DNA from: a virus
IMG/VR virus record: IMGVR_UViG_3300045135_002615
Location: 1-64,000 of that record
DNA: 64,000 nucleotides
Reading direction: 5' to 3' (one strand)
Position numbers and translations under genes: made by a program. The notes under the pieces were generated by a model, which was not told the origin of the DNA, ran no database searches, and was given only the letters and a program-made list of their open reading frames with translations. Below, piece after piece: positions 38,201-46,366 of the stretch; the first letter of the stretch is position 1, and each line of letters opens with the position of its first letter.

Positions 38201-38526
38201 GTGGTTTTGATGTTCTGTGCGGCTCTCTGAGCAGCCCCGACAAGAGCATCATTACCTTCGGACTGACCTTTGATGATCTGTTCTTGAGTGAACATGACGC
38301 TCTTGTAAGATTGCTTCATCTGTTCGGATAGCTGGTCAATTGTATTCTTTAGCTCTCTACGTTGGAAGCGATTAGCCGTAGTCATCTTAGATTGAGCTAC
38401 TTGAATCTGTTTACCTATCTCATTGATACTGGTAACAGAACCCTGTAGTACCTGTGAGGTGACTTGTTTTTTGAGGTCTTGGAGAGCCTTCTCCATCGCG
38501 GTGATGTCTTTACTGCCTCCAATCAT
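35296..38526 (-). CDS. Tape measure protein, 1076 aa
   Basis: It is the longest helical protein of the tail operon. The N-terminal 190 residues are coiled coil (LKKQVTSQVLQGSVTSINEI, QLSEQMKQSYKSVM). A hydrophobic segment lies at about 220-245 (TFAGLAKTVLAVGAGLALVV). Long helical regions follow, then a Lys/Glu-rich coiled coil at about 700-790 and a Gly-rich end (VMGGGGGGTTF). A hydrophobic patch in a long helix-rich protein placed after the chaperone-like genes is the hallmark of tape measures. Its length would set a tail of the order of 150 nm if the usual residue-per-length rule holds (inference). SD AGGAGG. Confidence 0.88.
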   Translation of the reverse strand: MIGGSKDITAMEKALQDLKKQVTSQVLQGSVTSINEIGKQIQVAQSKMTTANRFQRRELKNTIDQLSEQMKQSYKSVMFTQEQIIKGQSEGNDALVGAAQRAAQNIKTTLDAQATSAKKFVQDIDNFNKSIEGAKEAYEGLERNRKDRAKEIGELGEAIERNFLKRLETGIDTLKQGVADLSEIPTNIASKISEGLNAKSIEYAKKSEEAGSKEEGLGLMKLAGTFAGLAKTVLAVGAGLALVVKLFTMAEGAVKDMNKKILESTSFTDLLAVRAGDAQKNLEKVRLTFTDGSFSNSLGMLNDDVMALVGTLNNANLGFKALGGGEQGIQNMKDGMFALKEMSLALGIDMNEAVTAAERFAYQIGVSASNGAAFRSMADYMGDIRDMAVQSTYSTANFYKQITDLVGQLDNMNLRTKEAGALFIRLGRVVGPQGVSGFLSSLASGLKGEDYLDQIKRQMLTNSKSTRKIIQTEAKRSSQAFLDTFEGSAGFDMLGQAKIDTSSRDNMIKSLQALSAEDRQAVLGKLSMSDDTAGLGRELAKVIDIARGAAEGASRTDRSRAMDQMGTSGSLAMQYARAETFLKGRDVSELSDIQKKAMMQFTDLSKEQIEGYAKVQDQMKGQFELAKSGKLTGEQLEKMGLESVEGKLQMSKTGVAVENLTDFILAQGETLAKSGEEQPTQTDLLQQNVTATMTIADQINNHLGGYLQTISSSIMDLLGYFTGQSESEETKKQKEIVKKEIEDEIQSDLSARRALEDKLATNKIKISTAKGSQKTYLEEEAKKIKEQLTFNRKRTELRKGQLRELNRGIFNDAEGIQFGDDDYTAEQLRREAGGRAVGKVFPGMLGAKQDEFVRVSKELRLAEGTEEGPSKELRSRYSELAAKDDQGLLEQAFEEMIGLLTPSSESEETKTEVKKQDAVNKSPSTKKRDEKQAENIAKAMVKEEQRTKLLAIADELGFNEKIKGFDNETLRDLIVARRAESPPLGFSREFLEAAGISSPMPVSDLYISKGRAYKLDSKDDVLASKPGGAVDRVMGGGGGGTTFNATFHINGGGEQQAKEVVRQLENWVKSTRGGSR

Positions 38527-38527
38527 A

Positions 38528-39604
38528 TCAACCTCCTATGGTTGGCTTTCTCTTGGCTACTTGATCCATCAAAGAAGGTGCAGTCCCACTCGTCACCTCA
38601 CGGGCGGCGAGATATTTACTCTTTAAGAAGTCATCGTACTCATGACCCTCATCTATGACGATGGTCTTCTTGCCTTGAAGAAGTTGACCAAGCTCTTCAT
38701 CTGTATACGCCTTCATTGGTGAGAGCATAGATAAACTATTTAGGTCTTCCTCCATCTCCTGCGTCTGACGTTGATTGCGTGAGACCATAGAGCGACCATT
38801 GTTAATGAACTTCTGAAGGTTCTCTTTATATTCACGCACCACGCGGTCGTGGTGGTCTTCCTCACCATCTACCCAACTCTTGTACTCTTTTTGGAGGTCT
38901 TCAATCGTCTTGCCTTTGATAGCTCTCTCATGTGATTCTTCCTCATTAGTCTCACCCCTACGAGCACGCTCAATGGTCTCTTGCCTATACTTACTCTCCT
39001 TCTCTTTCCTGCTGTCCCACTTCTTCTGGACTTGATCTACACCCTTTGGGTTCATTGAGGACGCTTGGAAGAACGTGCGACTCCATGCATCGTCAAGTTC
39101 TTCTTTCCTGTCTTCAGTCTGATTGTAGATCACCCAACTCAGTTGAATCTCATTCAACACACCCCTGAGACCATCTATGGGAGCATTGACACGCAAGGAG
39201 TGCTTCCACCTTGACCATAGGCTTCTAGAGAGGTCAGTGTAACAGAACGCCTCAAAGTATTTGTATTGCTCTTGGCTGTTCTTGATCGCTTTCCAAAAGA
39301 ACGGAGCAAGTCTAGGTGTTATCCTTGGAGTGTTCTTAAAGAACTGTAGGAGATCATATTCATGTCCATCAACATGAAACCCTCCAACTGAGTGGAGGGA
39401 GAGAGCCAAGATATATGCCTCTTGTTCTCTCTCACCACCACCATAAGAGATACATCGCTCATAGTCTGTGGGGTTAGGTGCTCTAAAAGACAACACCCTC
39501 CCTTTGACTTTGAGTGAGAGTATCACCCCACCTGTGCGGATGAAGTTATATAGGTACTCACTGAACTGATTGTTCATCTGCGTTTGTAGCTTTCGAGAGT
39601 TCAT
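38528..39604 (-). CDS. Tail assembly chaperone-like protein 2, 358 aa
   Basis: It lies between the first chaperone-like gene and the tape measure. Residues 1-180 look globular (SLKVKGRVLSFRAPNPTDYE, then LAPFFWKAIKNSQEQYKYFE). Residues 180-300 are a highly charged helical arm. The ATG at 39604 has only a weak SD and starts 47 nt inside the previous gene. The frame relation equals +1 or -2. Tail chaperone pairs are often expressed by frameshift, so a fused product is possible. I chose ATG over the adjacent TTG at 39607. Confidence 0.75.
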   Translation of the reverse strand: MNSRKLQTQMNNQFSEYLYNFIRTGGVILSLKVKGRVLSFRAPNPTDYERCISYGGGEREQEAYILALSLHSVGGFHVDGHEYDLLQFFKNTPRITPRLAPFFWKAIKNSQEQYKYFEAFCYTDLSRSLWSRWKHSLRVNAPIDGLRGVLNEIQLSWVIYNQTEDRKEELDDAWSRTFFQASSMNPKGVDQVQKKWDSRKEKESKYRQETIERARRGETNEEESHERAIKGKTIEDLQKEYKSWVDGEEDHHDRVVREYKENLQKFINNGRSMVSRNQRQTQEMEEDLNSLSMLSPMKAYTDEELGQLLQGKKTIVIDEGHEYDDFLKSKYLAAREVTSGTAPSLMDQVAKRKPTIGG

Positions 39605-40115
39605 CAAGACCTGAAGGTCTCTTTAAGGCTTCAACGCGACCTTCAAGGTTCTCGATCTCTGCCTCTGTGCTCTCTACGTTGAGCTTCAAACTTTCATCCA
39701 TGTTCTTTTCGATCTCCTCTGTGAGCACAATGTAGTGTTCATAGAGCTTTGAGATCACAGGACGTGACCAATCATCAATCAGTTGAGACACCGCCTCGAT
39801 ACGGCTCATCTTAATGTGTTTACCGTTAGCGAGGGTCTCACTTGTCTCTACATGTTCTTGGTCACGAAGATCAACACCATTGATAGCCACGATAGCTCTT
39901 GCGAGTGTCTCCTTACGGAACACATCTGCAAACTCTAAAGCGGCAGCGGGACTACCTGTCACATCTGGGAGGAGCTTTTGGACTTCTGTCTCTTCAAGAG
40001 GGGTGAGGGACTTGAGTGTGACTTGCACACCACCGAGTTCTACGGTCTTCTCAAGTTTACACAGACCCTCAAGAGGAGACATAAGCTCCTTGAGTTGGGC
40101 GAAGTTGATTGTCAT
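39558..40115 (-). CDS. Tail assembly chaperone-like protein 1, 185 aa
   Basis: The protein contains VQVTLKSLTPLEETEVQKLL and EFADVFRKETLARAIVAING, a pattern seen in small tail chaperones that handle the tape measure (strand pair followed by a helical bundle). A C-terminal coiled coil (EAEIENLEGRVEALK) leads into the overlap with the next gene. A TATAAAA box and a 7-bp hairpin lie upstream (40138-40160), so it may start its own transcript after the tail tube gene. Role inferred from position and pattern. Confidence 0.75.
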   Translation of the reverse strand: MTINFAQLKELMSPLEGLCKLEKTVELGGVQVTLKSLTPLEETEVQKLLPDVTGSPAAALEFADVFRKETLARAIVAINGVDLRDQEHVETSETLANGKHIKMSRIEAVSQLIDDWSRPVISKLYEHYIVLTEEIEKNMDESLKLNVESTEAEIENLEGRVEALKRPSGLDELSKATNADEQSVQ

Positions 40116-40137
40116 GTTAATCCTGTCCGTTTAGTTG

Positions 40138-40161
40138 AAGGGTACGGCTACCCTTTTATAC
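40138..40161 (-). promoter_or_regulatory. TATAAAA box plus leader hairpin in the tail operon
   Basis: On the minus strand TATAAAA (40160 to 40154) runs into AAGGGTA-GCCG-TACCCTT (40155 to 40138), a 7-bp hairpin, then 22 nt to the ATG at 40115. There is no T tract after the hairpin, so it is not a terminator for tail tube transcripts in that direction. Confidence 0.45.
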
Positions 40162-40166
40162 CGAGC

Positions 40167-41027
40167 TTAGTCGAGTTGGACGACACCTGAGTCAGCTTCT
40201 GGGTCAGCTTCTGGGTCAGCTTCACCCGCCACCGTAACACCAAAACTCCTACTAGCAGAAACACTATCAAGAAGTGGGTCCGCACCATAGTTGCTATAGA
40301 GGATAGAAGCACCTTGACCAATCGTTGGGTCATTACCTGTAGCCATGAACTCACCATAGGTTGAGTAGAGATCATGTACGTCTGTAACCTTAGCTTGGAT
40401 GCTTTGAGAGATGATCCCGCCATCGGCACTAAAGTCACCAAAGGGCATGTCAGTGATCCAACAGCCCTCATAGTAAGTGATGAGTGCTTTGTGCTTCGCT
40501 TTTGAGTTCCCCTGTTCATCTACATACTGATCACTACCTGTAGCATTCTGACCTGAGAAGTCTACATCCTTAAGACCAAGTGCGGTAGAGCCATTAGACT
40601 CTACATCTGCTAGGGTTGAGAACACCATCTGTTGTTCAACATCGAAAGGCCACCTGTGTTGCTGAAGGGTACGAACAGGTCCGTCAATACCACCAGCATA
40701 ACCGAACGCTTGATGTCCATTAGAGAGATAGAGCAAAGCACGCTCAGCCGTGAACGAGTGCTCGCCTGTCACACTAGGTACGAGCTCCGCGATCTGATCA
40801 CCGAAGCCGATACCTCTAATCGCAGTGGCATCGCGAGCTGATGAACCAGGTGCAAAGCTACTCACCACACCAATCTGATAAAGGAGACCCTCTTCCCCAC
40901 CGTATGCGGGTGTTAGGATACGCACCTTTTGAGAGACAACAGCTCTTGTGTTAGGTGAGCTATTGTGCTTGTAAAGGGAGCTAGTCCCCTGTACCCCATT
41001 TTGGGGGTTTAGATCATTGTTCGCCAT
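40167..41027 (-). CDS. Tail tube protein candidate, 286 aa
   Basis: I chose the ATG at 41027 (MANNDLNPQNG) because it follows a perfect TAAGGAGG SD at the right spacing. An upstream TTG-type start would cross it. The protein is beta-rich, with VRILTPAYGGEEGLLYQIGV and FTAERALLYLSNGHQAFGYA (a hydrophobic strand pair) and no long helix, as in tube proteins. It is first in the tail operon, before the chaperone-like pair and the tape measure. The C-terminus carries EADP repeats (from a repeated TCAGCTTCTGGG DNA unit) that may extend outward. Confidence 0.75.
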   Translation of the reverse strand: MANNDLNPQNGVQGTSSLYKHNSSPNTRAVVSQKVRILTPAYGGEEGLLYQIGVVSSFAPGSSARDATAIRGIGFGDQIAELVPSVTGEHSFTAERALLYLSNGHQAFGYAGGIDGPVRTLQQHRWPFDVEQQMVFSTLADVESNGSTALGLKDVDFSGQNATGSDQYVDEQGNSKAKHKALITYYEGCWITDMPFGDFSADGGIISQSIQAKVTDVHDLYSTYGEFMATGNDPTIGQGASILYSNYGADPLLDSVSASRSFGVTVAGEADPEADPEADSGVVQLD

Positions 41028-41100
41028 GTTGTCCTCCTTAGAGAGCCAATAGTCCATTTATGAGCAACTGATAAAGAAACTATTAACGAGGACTTAGACG

Positions 41101-41838
41101 ATGGCATTCACCACACTTGAGAAGTCATACGGGGGCTATTCCACCCACTCCGTGAGGAACGCTGAACCCAATAAAGACAGGAATGTCCCGAAGTATGTCA
41201 CAGACAAGGCTGATCACTTCGTGGATGACAAGGGCTATGATGAGAGCAAAGCATGGGCGGTAGCTTGGTCTATATACTGCAAGTACAAAGAGCCAGGTTC
41301 AAAGCATTGCAAAAAGGAGAAGGGCGAGTACTTCAAGAATAGGAAAGCCTATCCCAACAAGAAAGAATATGAGAGAGCCAAGAGACAAGCAAAGTACATT
41401 AGTGGAATCATGCACAAGAAGATTTCAAGGTTGTTGATCGCCGTCTACTCTATGCTTGAAGATTACCCTGAGCGTATTCAAGACATTGTGATGTGGAAGT
41501 GGACTAGAGGGGTGTACCCTCAATCCTTCAACACAAAATCTATGATCCCTAAGTATGTGGGTCAAGTATCTCACCTTATGAATGAGGAGATGAGACCTTC
41601 AGGTGTCACTAAAGAAGAGAACCACAAGGCAAATAAGATACTATGGGAGATATTTAAGTTCATCAATGACAAGTGGTCAGATCATCTCTACGCTTCATTG
41701 TCAGATAAGTTTGAAGGTTTCCTCTGCTTCCAAATACGCATGGAGATTTTAGCCCCTGCGAACAGGATCATGTTTGCGATACCTTACTCTAGGATACTCT
41801 TAGAGCTCTTCCCTGACTCCCTCTTTCCACCTTCATAA
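41101..41838 (+). CDS. Protein with AWSIYCKYKEPGSKHC motif, 245 aa
   Basis: Residues about 30-75 form the motif KADHFVDDKGYDESKAWAVA, then WSIYCKYKEPGSKHCKK, with a Cys and a HC pair that could bind metal. I associate short 'AWS.YC...PGS.HC' modules with many phage proteins, including virion and maturation proteins, but the role is unclear. The C-terminal 150 residues are helical (HKKISRLLIAVYSMLEDYPE). It is divergent from the tail tube gene and precedes the helicase. SD GAGGA. Confidence 0.8.
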   Translation: MAFTTLEKSYGGYSTHSVRNAEPNKDRNVPKYVTDKADHFVDDKGYDESKAWAVAWSIYCKYKEPGSKHCKKEKGEYFKNRKAYPNKKEYERAKRQAKYISGIMHKKISRLLIAVYSMLEDYPERIQDIVMWKWTRGVYPQSFNTKSMIPKYVGQVSHLMNEEMRPSGVTKEENHKANKILWEIFKFINDKWSDHLYASLSDKFEGFLCFQIRMEILAPANRIMFAIPYSRILLELFPDSLFPPS

Positions 41839-41860
41839 GAGTTGGTCGAGTTCTTTACTC

Positions 41861-41869
41861 ATTGTATAA
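41861..41869 (+). promoter_or_regulatory. ATTGTATAA promoter-like box with SD-sequestering hairpin
   Basis: ATTGTATAA is followed by CTCCCTTA (41870-41877), which can pair with TAAGGAG (41885-41891), the SD of the helicase gene, with one bulge and a 7-nt loop. Confidence 0.45.
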
Positions 41870-41896
41870 CTCCCTTACTAGCAATAAGGAGACACT

Positions 41897-44797
41897 ATGA
41901 GTGAAGAAAAACTATTGAAGACAATTGAACGACTAAGAGAGATCAGGGCTAAAGAGGACTTGAACCCACCTCCCTCAAAAATCTTGAGGTCACATCTCCC
42001 TAATGGGGTAGAACTGAAGCTACGTCAGTATCAGATACAGGGTATCTTACACTTGATCGCCATGCCACGCTTTGTTTTGGGAGACGACACTGGGTTGGGG
42101 AAGTGCGTTACGGGAGACACCCTCATCTCTACAGATAAGGGGTTACTCCCAATTGCTTCTTTAAATCCTGGAGTGTCTGAACCTGACACATTCGTCCCTT
42201 TTGATGGCGATGCTCAAGTTGTTGTGAGAGGCGAAACCCGTAGGATAAGAAGCTTCTACTATGGTGGGCTTAAGCCTACAGTTAAGATCCGCACCCGCAG
42301 AGGATATGAGATTGAAGGGTCTCACATCCACCCCTTACTTGTTAGGGGTGAAGATGGCTCTGAGGATTGGGTGAAGATGTCTGATCTTAAAGAGGGCGAC
42401 ACCCTTTGTTTAAATCGAAGCTCTTATGTAAGTGAGTGCCACACAGTTAAACTCGTCCAAATACCTCAAGGACAACCTGGTGAAAAAAAATATCGTGTAC
42501 CACAGGTGCTTGATAGCAGACTAGCACGACTCTTTGGGTACCTTGTTTCTGAGGGTTGGTTCAACCATGACTATCATTTCAACGTGGCACAATGCTTGGA
42601 GAAGAACCCCGAAGTCTGTCGTGACATTGAGGACTGTTTTACGGCACTCTCTGACTATAAACCTAGATATGCAGATGGTGTCTACTCTATATCAAGCAGT
42701 TACCTCATACGCTTTTTAGAGGCACAAGGATTGACTAAAGGAGTCGCTAAAGATAAGGCGGTGCCTTTTTGTGTGTTAAGGGCAAACCCTTCTCTCCAAG
42801 CAGAGTTTTTAAAAGCCCTGTTTGAGGCTGAGGGACATGTATCTCAAGAGACGATTGAGATCAGTTCCGCTTCATCGACACTCCTAAAGCAAGTTCAAAC
42901 TATGCTTCTTAGCTTTGGGGTGCTCTCTACGAGAAGGGAAAAATATGTCAAAGGATACGACCACACATATTGGAGGCTAACCATTACGGGAGCGGACACT
43001 AAGTGCTTCATGTCTCAAATTGGTATGGTTAGCTCTCGTAAGATAGAGGCTCTTAAAAACATATGTTCTAAGATAGGTGGTAACACCAATCTAGATACTG
43101 TACCTCACACGAAGGAGCTATTTGAGAGGTATCGGCTCAAAGTCGCACACCCTACAAAACATGGCAACTCTTTTGTAGGGACTCTTGGTCATATCAGAGC
43201 AGAGAGACGCAATCCGAGCTACGACTTCATTCGCAAATGTGTCCGTGACATTCATGTTGACGGAGAACTTCAGGACATTCTAGCTAACAACTACTTCTAT
43301 GACCCGATTGTGGAGGTCACCTATGGTGAGGCAGAGGTTTTCGACATTGAGGTCGATCACCCAGAGCACTCATTTGTTGGGAACGGATTCGTATGTCACA
43401 ACACATTGCAGTCCATCGCAGCCCTCTCATATATTTGGGATAAGAACCCATCTATCCCCGCTCTCATCTGCACAACAAAGTCCGCCGTAGGGCAATGGGA
43501 ATCCGAGTTCGATAAGTTCACTCATGGGGTCAAGGTCTTTAAATGCCTCGGCACTAAAAAGAAGCGTGAAAAGATCCATAACGAGTTCAACCTCGCTGAA
43601 GGTCCAAAAGTGATCATCATGGGATACCGCACCGCTGTGCAAGACTTCCAATACATTCAACACATGGTAGGGCATGTTGTCATCTTTGATGAAGCTACCG
43701 CTTTTAAAAATGACACCTCTCAAGTCCATCAGGTGTGTAAGCACATGGCAGGGTCTGCCGAGCGTGTATGGTCTCTATCTGCGACCATCATCAAGAATAG
43801 GCTCATGGAAGCATGGGCTATCTACAAAGTCACAGTCCCTCACTTATTTGGTGCAAAGACACACTTCATGCGTGAGTATTGCATCACCCGTGATCAAACT
43901 ATACCTGGCTCTCGCCGCCGTATTCAGATTGTGGTGGGTCACAGGAAGCGTGACATCCAAGCCTTCCGTGAGCACATTGATGCTTATTTCTTAGGTCGCC
44001 CTAAACATGAGGTTGCTCAAGAGCTACCACCTCTCACAACTAAGATCATTGAATGTGAACTCTCTAAGGCTCAGAAGAACAAGTATGCAGAAGCCCTTCA
44101 AGGGTTACTTGAGTACCTAGACCCTGAGACAGGGGAGCTTGCCGAGCGTGAAGTAAGTAAGCTCACCGCAGTCACCGTCTGCCAACAGATTGTGAACCAC
44201 CCCGCCCTTGTAGATTGTGAGGGAGATAGCGGGAAGCTCGATACCCTCTTAGACTTGGTGACTAATGAACTTGAAGGTGAGAAGGTGATTGTGTTCTCTC
44301 GCTTCAGGGGTATGGTTGACATCTTAGAGGCGGAGCTCAATGGTAAGGGTATTCAGACCTGTCGTATCACGGGAGCTGAGTCGGGTGATGAGCGTTTAGC
44401 CTCTCAGAAGGCGTTTCAAGACCCTGAGAGTGAGACAAAGGTATGCCTCATCACAATGGCTGCCGCAGAGGGTGTAAATCTACAACTCGCTAAGGCGGTT
44501 ATCTTTTATGATACCCCTTGGTCAGCAGGAGACTACCTTCAAATCGTAGGTCGTATGATCCGTATTGGGTCTATCCATGACAAGGTGTTCAGCTATCACA
44601 TCTGTGCCCCTAAGACCATTGATGATAGAGTGATGAAAACCCTCAAAGCTAAGATGGGTCTTATCGAAGCGGTACTCGGTAAGAGGCTAAAGGAAGATGG
44701 TGAGTCAGACGCTATCGTAGAGGTAGGTCAATCTGAGCTGGCGGACATCTTTGACGGGCTTCTTGAGGATGCCCAAGAGATCATTAAGGTGAAGTGA
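41897..44797 (+). CDS. SNF2-type DNA helicase/ATPase precursor with in-frame intein, 966 aa
   Basis: The extein is 533 residues. Motif Q/I region LRQYQIQGI...DDTGLGK (residues 43-69) continues after the intein with TLQSIAALSYIW. Motif II is VIFDEATAFKN, motif III SLSATIIKN, and the C-terminal lobe has VIVFSRFRGMVDIL, MAAAEGVNLQLA and QIVGRMIRIGS (motif VI). This is a compact SNF2-like ATPase such as phages use in replication or recombination. The protein is inactive until splicing because the Walker A loop is interrupted after GK. SD AAGGAG. A bidirectional-looking terminator follows. Confidence 0.92.
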   Translation: MSEEKLLKTIERLREIRAKEDLNPPPSKILRSHLPNGVELKLRQYQIQGILHLIAMPRFVLGDDTGLGKCVTGDTLISTDKGLLPIASLNPGVSEPDTFVPFDGDAQVVVRGETRRIRSFYYGGLKPTVKIRTRRGYEIEGSHIHPLLVRGEDGSEDWVKMSDLKEGDTLCLNRSSYVSECHTVKLVQIPQGQPGEKKYRVPQVLDSRLARLFGYLVSEGWFNHDYHFNVAQCLEKNPEVCRDIEDCFTALSDYKPRYADGVYSISSSYLIRFLEAQGLTKGVAKDKAVPFCVLRANPSLQAEFLKALFEAEGHVSQETIEISSASSTLLKQVQTMLLSFGVLSTRREKYVKGYDHTYWRLTITGADTKCFMSQIGMVSSRKIEALKNICSKIGGNTNLDTVPHTKELFERYRLKVAHPTKHGNSFVGTLGHIRAERRNPSYDFIRKCVRDIHVDGELQDILANNYFYDPIVEVTYGEAEVFDIEVDHPEHSFVGNGFVCHNTLQSIAALSYIWDKNPSIPALICTTKSAVGQWESEFDKFTHGVKVFKCLGTKKKREKIHNEFNLAEGPKVIIMGYRTAVQDFQYIQHMVGHVVIFDEATAFKNDTSQVHQVCKHMAGSAERVWSLSATIIKNRLMEAWAIYKVTVPHLFGAKTHFMREYCITRDQTIPGSRRRIQIVVGHRKRDIQAFREHIDAYFLGRPKHEVAQELPPLTTKIIECELSKAQKNKYAEALQGLLEYLDPETGELAEREVSKLTAVTVCQQIVNHPALVDCEGDSGKLDTLLDLVTNELEGEKVIVFSRFRGMVDILEAELNGKGIQTCRITGAESGDERLASQKAFQDPESETKVCLITMAAAEGVNLQLAKAVIFYDTPWSAGDYLQIVGRMIRIGSIHDKVFSYHICAPKTIDDRVMKTLKAKMGLIEAVLGKRLKEDGESDAIVEVGQSELADIFDGLLEDAQEIIKVK
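42104..43402 (+). mobile_element. LAGLIDADG intein, 433 residues, in the Walker A site
   Basis: It starts with Cys (CVTGDTLISTDKG, block A) and ends GFVCHN with Thr as the +1 residue. Block B is GSHIHPLL. The two endonuclease dodecapeptides are RLFGYLVSEGWF and FLKALFEAEGHV. Block F is VFDIEVDHPEHSFVGNGF. The inserted site is between GLGK and TLQSI, the nucleotide-binding loop, a classic intein position. The intein appears intact for both splicing and homing. Confidence 0.95.
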
Positions 44798-44821
44798 GTC
44801 CTAGTTGGACAACACTCCAAC

Positions 44822-44872
44822 AAAAAAGCCCCCTCGTCCTGTCTTGAACGAGGGGGCTTTTTATTAGCCTTC
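44822..44872. terminator. Bidirectional intrinsic terminator
   Basis: AAAAAAGCCCCCTCGT and ACGAGGGGGCTTTTT flank a short loop between convergent genes. It has T runs on both strands, so it can stop both. Confidence 0.93.
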
Positions 44873-45412
44873 GGTGGGGATGATGACCGCATACCGACCT
44901 CGCCATTCGGAGGTCTTAGGCACATTAGGATCACCAGGAAACGCTGTGTATACACTCATTAGTTTTCCCTCTGACAACGCTGTCATGAGGAGGGGTTCTT
45001 CAATGACATCACGAGGGAGAAACTCTTTGCTTGCAGGACCAACGATTATGGTGACCTCGTCCGTCTCAAAGCTCTTTAGAGGGGCTGTCGTTTTAACCGC
45101 CACTACGGAGATCCTCCGCCCATCCTCTTCCTTGACGACCCATGTCAAGCTCGCACTAGGTAACTTGAGGGCTTCCTTCATAGGGAGTACGAGATGGTAT
45201 CCCACATTAGGCTTTTTAATTGTAAAGAACTGAACACCCTGATCGGACTTAACCTTCAAACCCTTCACAAGTGACTCAATGTCACTCTCTGATAGAGCCC
45301 TTGAAAACACTGACCCCGTGCCAATTTTGTTGTGTATTTGGATGTGCTTAACCACCGCTTCGGGGAGTACAAGCACACCGCCATCATCTGTTGGGAAAAC
45401 TCTTGTTGTCAT
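44864..45412 (-). CDS. Hypothetical beta-rich protein, 182 aa
   Basis: I do not recognise it. The composition suggests alternating strands (VVKHIQIHNKIGTGSVF, VGYHLVLPMKEALKLP, SASLTWVVKEEDGRRISVVA) with few helices, and it ends RGRYAVIIPTEG. It follows the gene at 45753 by 11 nt and ends within the bidirectional terminator. The two form a short minus-strand unit. An SD of only AGGGG type precedes the ATG. Function unknown. Confidence 0.82.
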   Translation of the reverse strand: MTTRVFPTDDGGVLVLPEAVVKHIQIHNKIGTGSVFSRALSESDIESLVKGLKVKSDQGVQFFTIKKPNVGYHLVLPMKEALKLPSASLTWVVKEEDGRRISVVAVKTTAPLKSFETDEVTIIVGPASKEFLPRDVIEEPLLMTALSEGKLMSVYTAFPGDPNVPKTSEWRGRYAVIIPTEG

Positions 45413-45423
45413 ATGGATACCCC

Positions 45424-45753
45424 TTAGTGAGTATAGGCGTGGATACGTCTAACGATAACAGGGTCGGAGAGGGATTCTCCTGTTTGGGCGGCACTGATAA
45501 GTGCGTAGAGAGCCTCTTGAGCCCATGAAGGGAGTAAGGCTTTTGCTTGGAGTTCAAGGTCTTGAAGGATAGGATACCACTCCCGATTTGTCATGGTAAG
45601 GGGGCGGTATTTAAGTGTACCTCCCCTGCCGTCATCGCTGACGTAGCATACGGCAACATCGCCATGCCTTAATGTTGCTGTCCACTCGACCCATCCGTTT
45701 TGAGCAGAGGGGGTCATCTTTACATCGGTCACAGTCAGTTCTTCGAGTCTCAT
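45424..45753 (-). CDS. Hypothetical protein, 109 aa
   Basis: I chose the second ATG (45753), with AAGGAG 5 nt upstream; the ATG at 45756 is only 2 nt from it. The N-terminal half is strand-rich (WVEWTATLRHGDVAVCYVSD) and the C-terminal half helical (WYPILQDLELQAKALLPSWA). No catalytic motif. First gene of a two-gene minus-strand unit. A repeated GGTTATAGT and an inverted repeat lie upstream. Confidence 0.8.
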   Translation of the reverse strand: MRLEELTVTDVKMTPSAQNGWVEWTATLRHGDVAVCYVSDDGRGGTLKYRPLTMTNREWYPILQDLELQAKALLPSWAQEALYALISAAQTGESLSDPVIVRRIHAYTH

Positions 45754-45771
45754 CATATCTCCTTTTTGAGT

Positions 45772-45817
45772 TAATGGGTTATAGTGTGGTTATAGTATAT
45801 TGAGTACAAACCCATTA
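45772..45817. promoter_or_regulatory. Inverted repeat in a divergent promoter region
   Basis: TAATGGGTT (45772-45780) and AACCCATTA (45809-45817) flank a spacer with a tandem GGTTATAGT. Genes diverge on both sides. It could be an operator with two promoters. Confidence 0.5.
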
Positions 45818-45837
45818 GAGTTTAAAGAGGTTAAGTT

Positions 45838-46101
45838 ATGTACATGATCCATGATTTGATGACGGGTAAACCACTCTATCCTATTTTACGCGGTAAGATA
45901 GAGAAGGCTTATTTTGTTCGTAGTGATGCGGTTAAAGACGCTGAAAAAGAGAGCGTTGCAAATCTCTCGATGAGAGTAGACGTGGTGGAGATCAGCCCTC
46001 ACGCCAAGCTATGGATGGAAAACCAAGCAAGGATGCAGAATGCAGTACACTCATATCAACCCCGAAACGAAGAAGAGAGAGTGCCTCAGAGTAAGACCTG
46101 A
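45838..46101 (+). CDS. Hypothetical small protein, 87 aa
   Basis: Basic N-terminal half (MTGKPLYPILRGKIEKAYFV) and a strand VDVVEISPHAKLWMENQA. The last 62 nt overlap the next ORF in another frame, so one of the two may end or start differently. A weak SD (AGAGGTTAAG) is present. Not recognised. Confidence 0.7.
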   Translation: MYMIHDLMTGKPLYPILRGKIEKAYFVRSDAVKDAEKESVANLSMRVDVVEISPHAKLWMENQARMQNAVHSYQPRNEEERVPQSKT

Positions 46102-46366
46102 GTGTACCTTCCAAGAGTACATTGAGCAGGTCTTGAAAGAGGCGGGATTCAGGGTAGAGGAGAGAGACCCACTCTATAACAGAGTACACCTAAAGGGGTG
46201 TCTCGACATCGTCGTATTTTGGAAGGTGGGCTCAATGCAATTGTTTGAGTCTAGGGAATTCCTACTCTTCCTTTCAGACATCACATGGGAAGGGTGGCAC
46301 TTCCATCGACTAGGTGACAGTATCCTTGAGACGTTAAGGGCTCAGTGGAAGCACCACAACGCCTAA
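46040..46366 (+). CDS. Hypothetical protein, 108 aa
   Basis: It begins inside the previous gene with MQYTHINPETKKRECLRVRP, followed by a helical segment (FQEYIEQVLKEAGFRVEERD) and strands with FLLFLSDITW. The start has AAGG upstream at long spacing. Its TAA shares bases with the stop of the convergent zinc-ribbon gene. Likely real because the codon pattern is regular over its whole length. Confidence 0.7.
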   Translation: MQYTHINPETKKRECLRVRPECTFQEYIEQVLKEAGFRVEERDPLYNRVHLKGCLDIVVFWKVGSMQLFESREFLLFLSDITWEGWHFHRLGDSILETLRAQWKHHNA

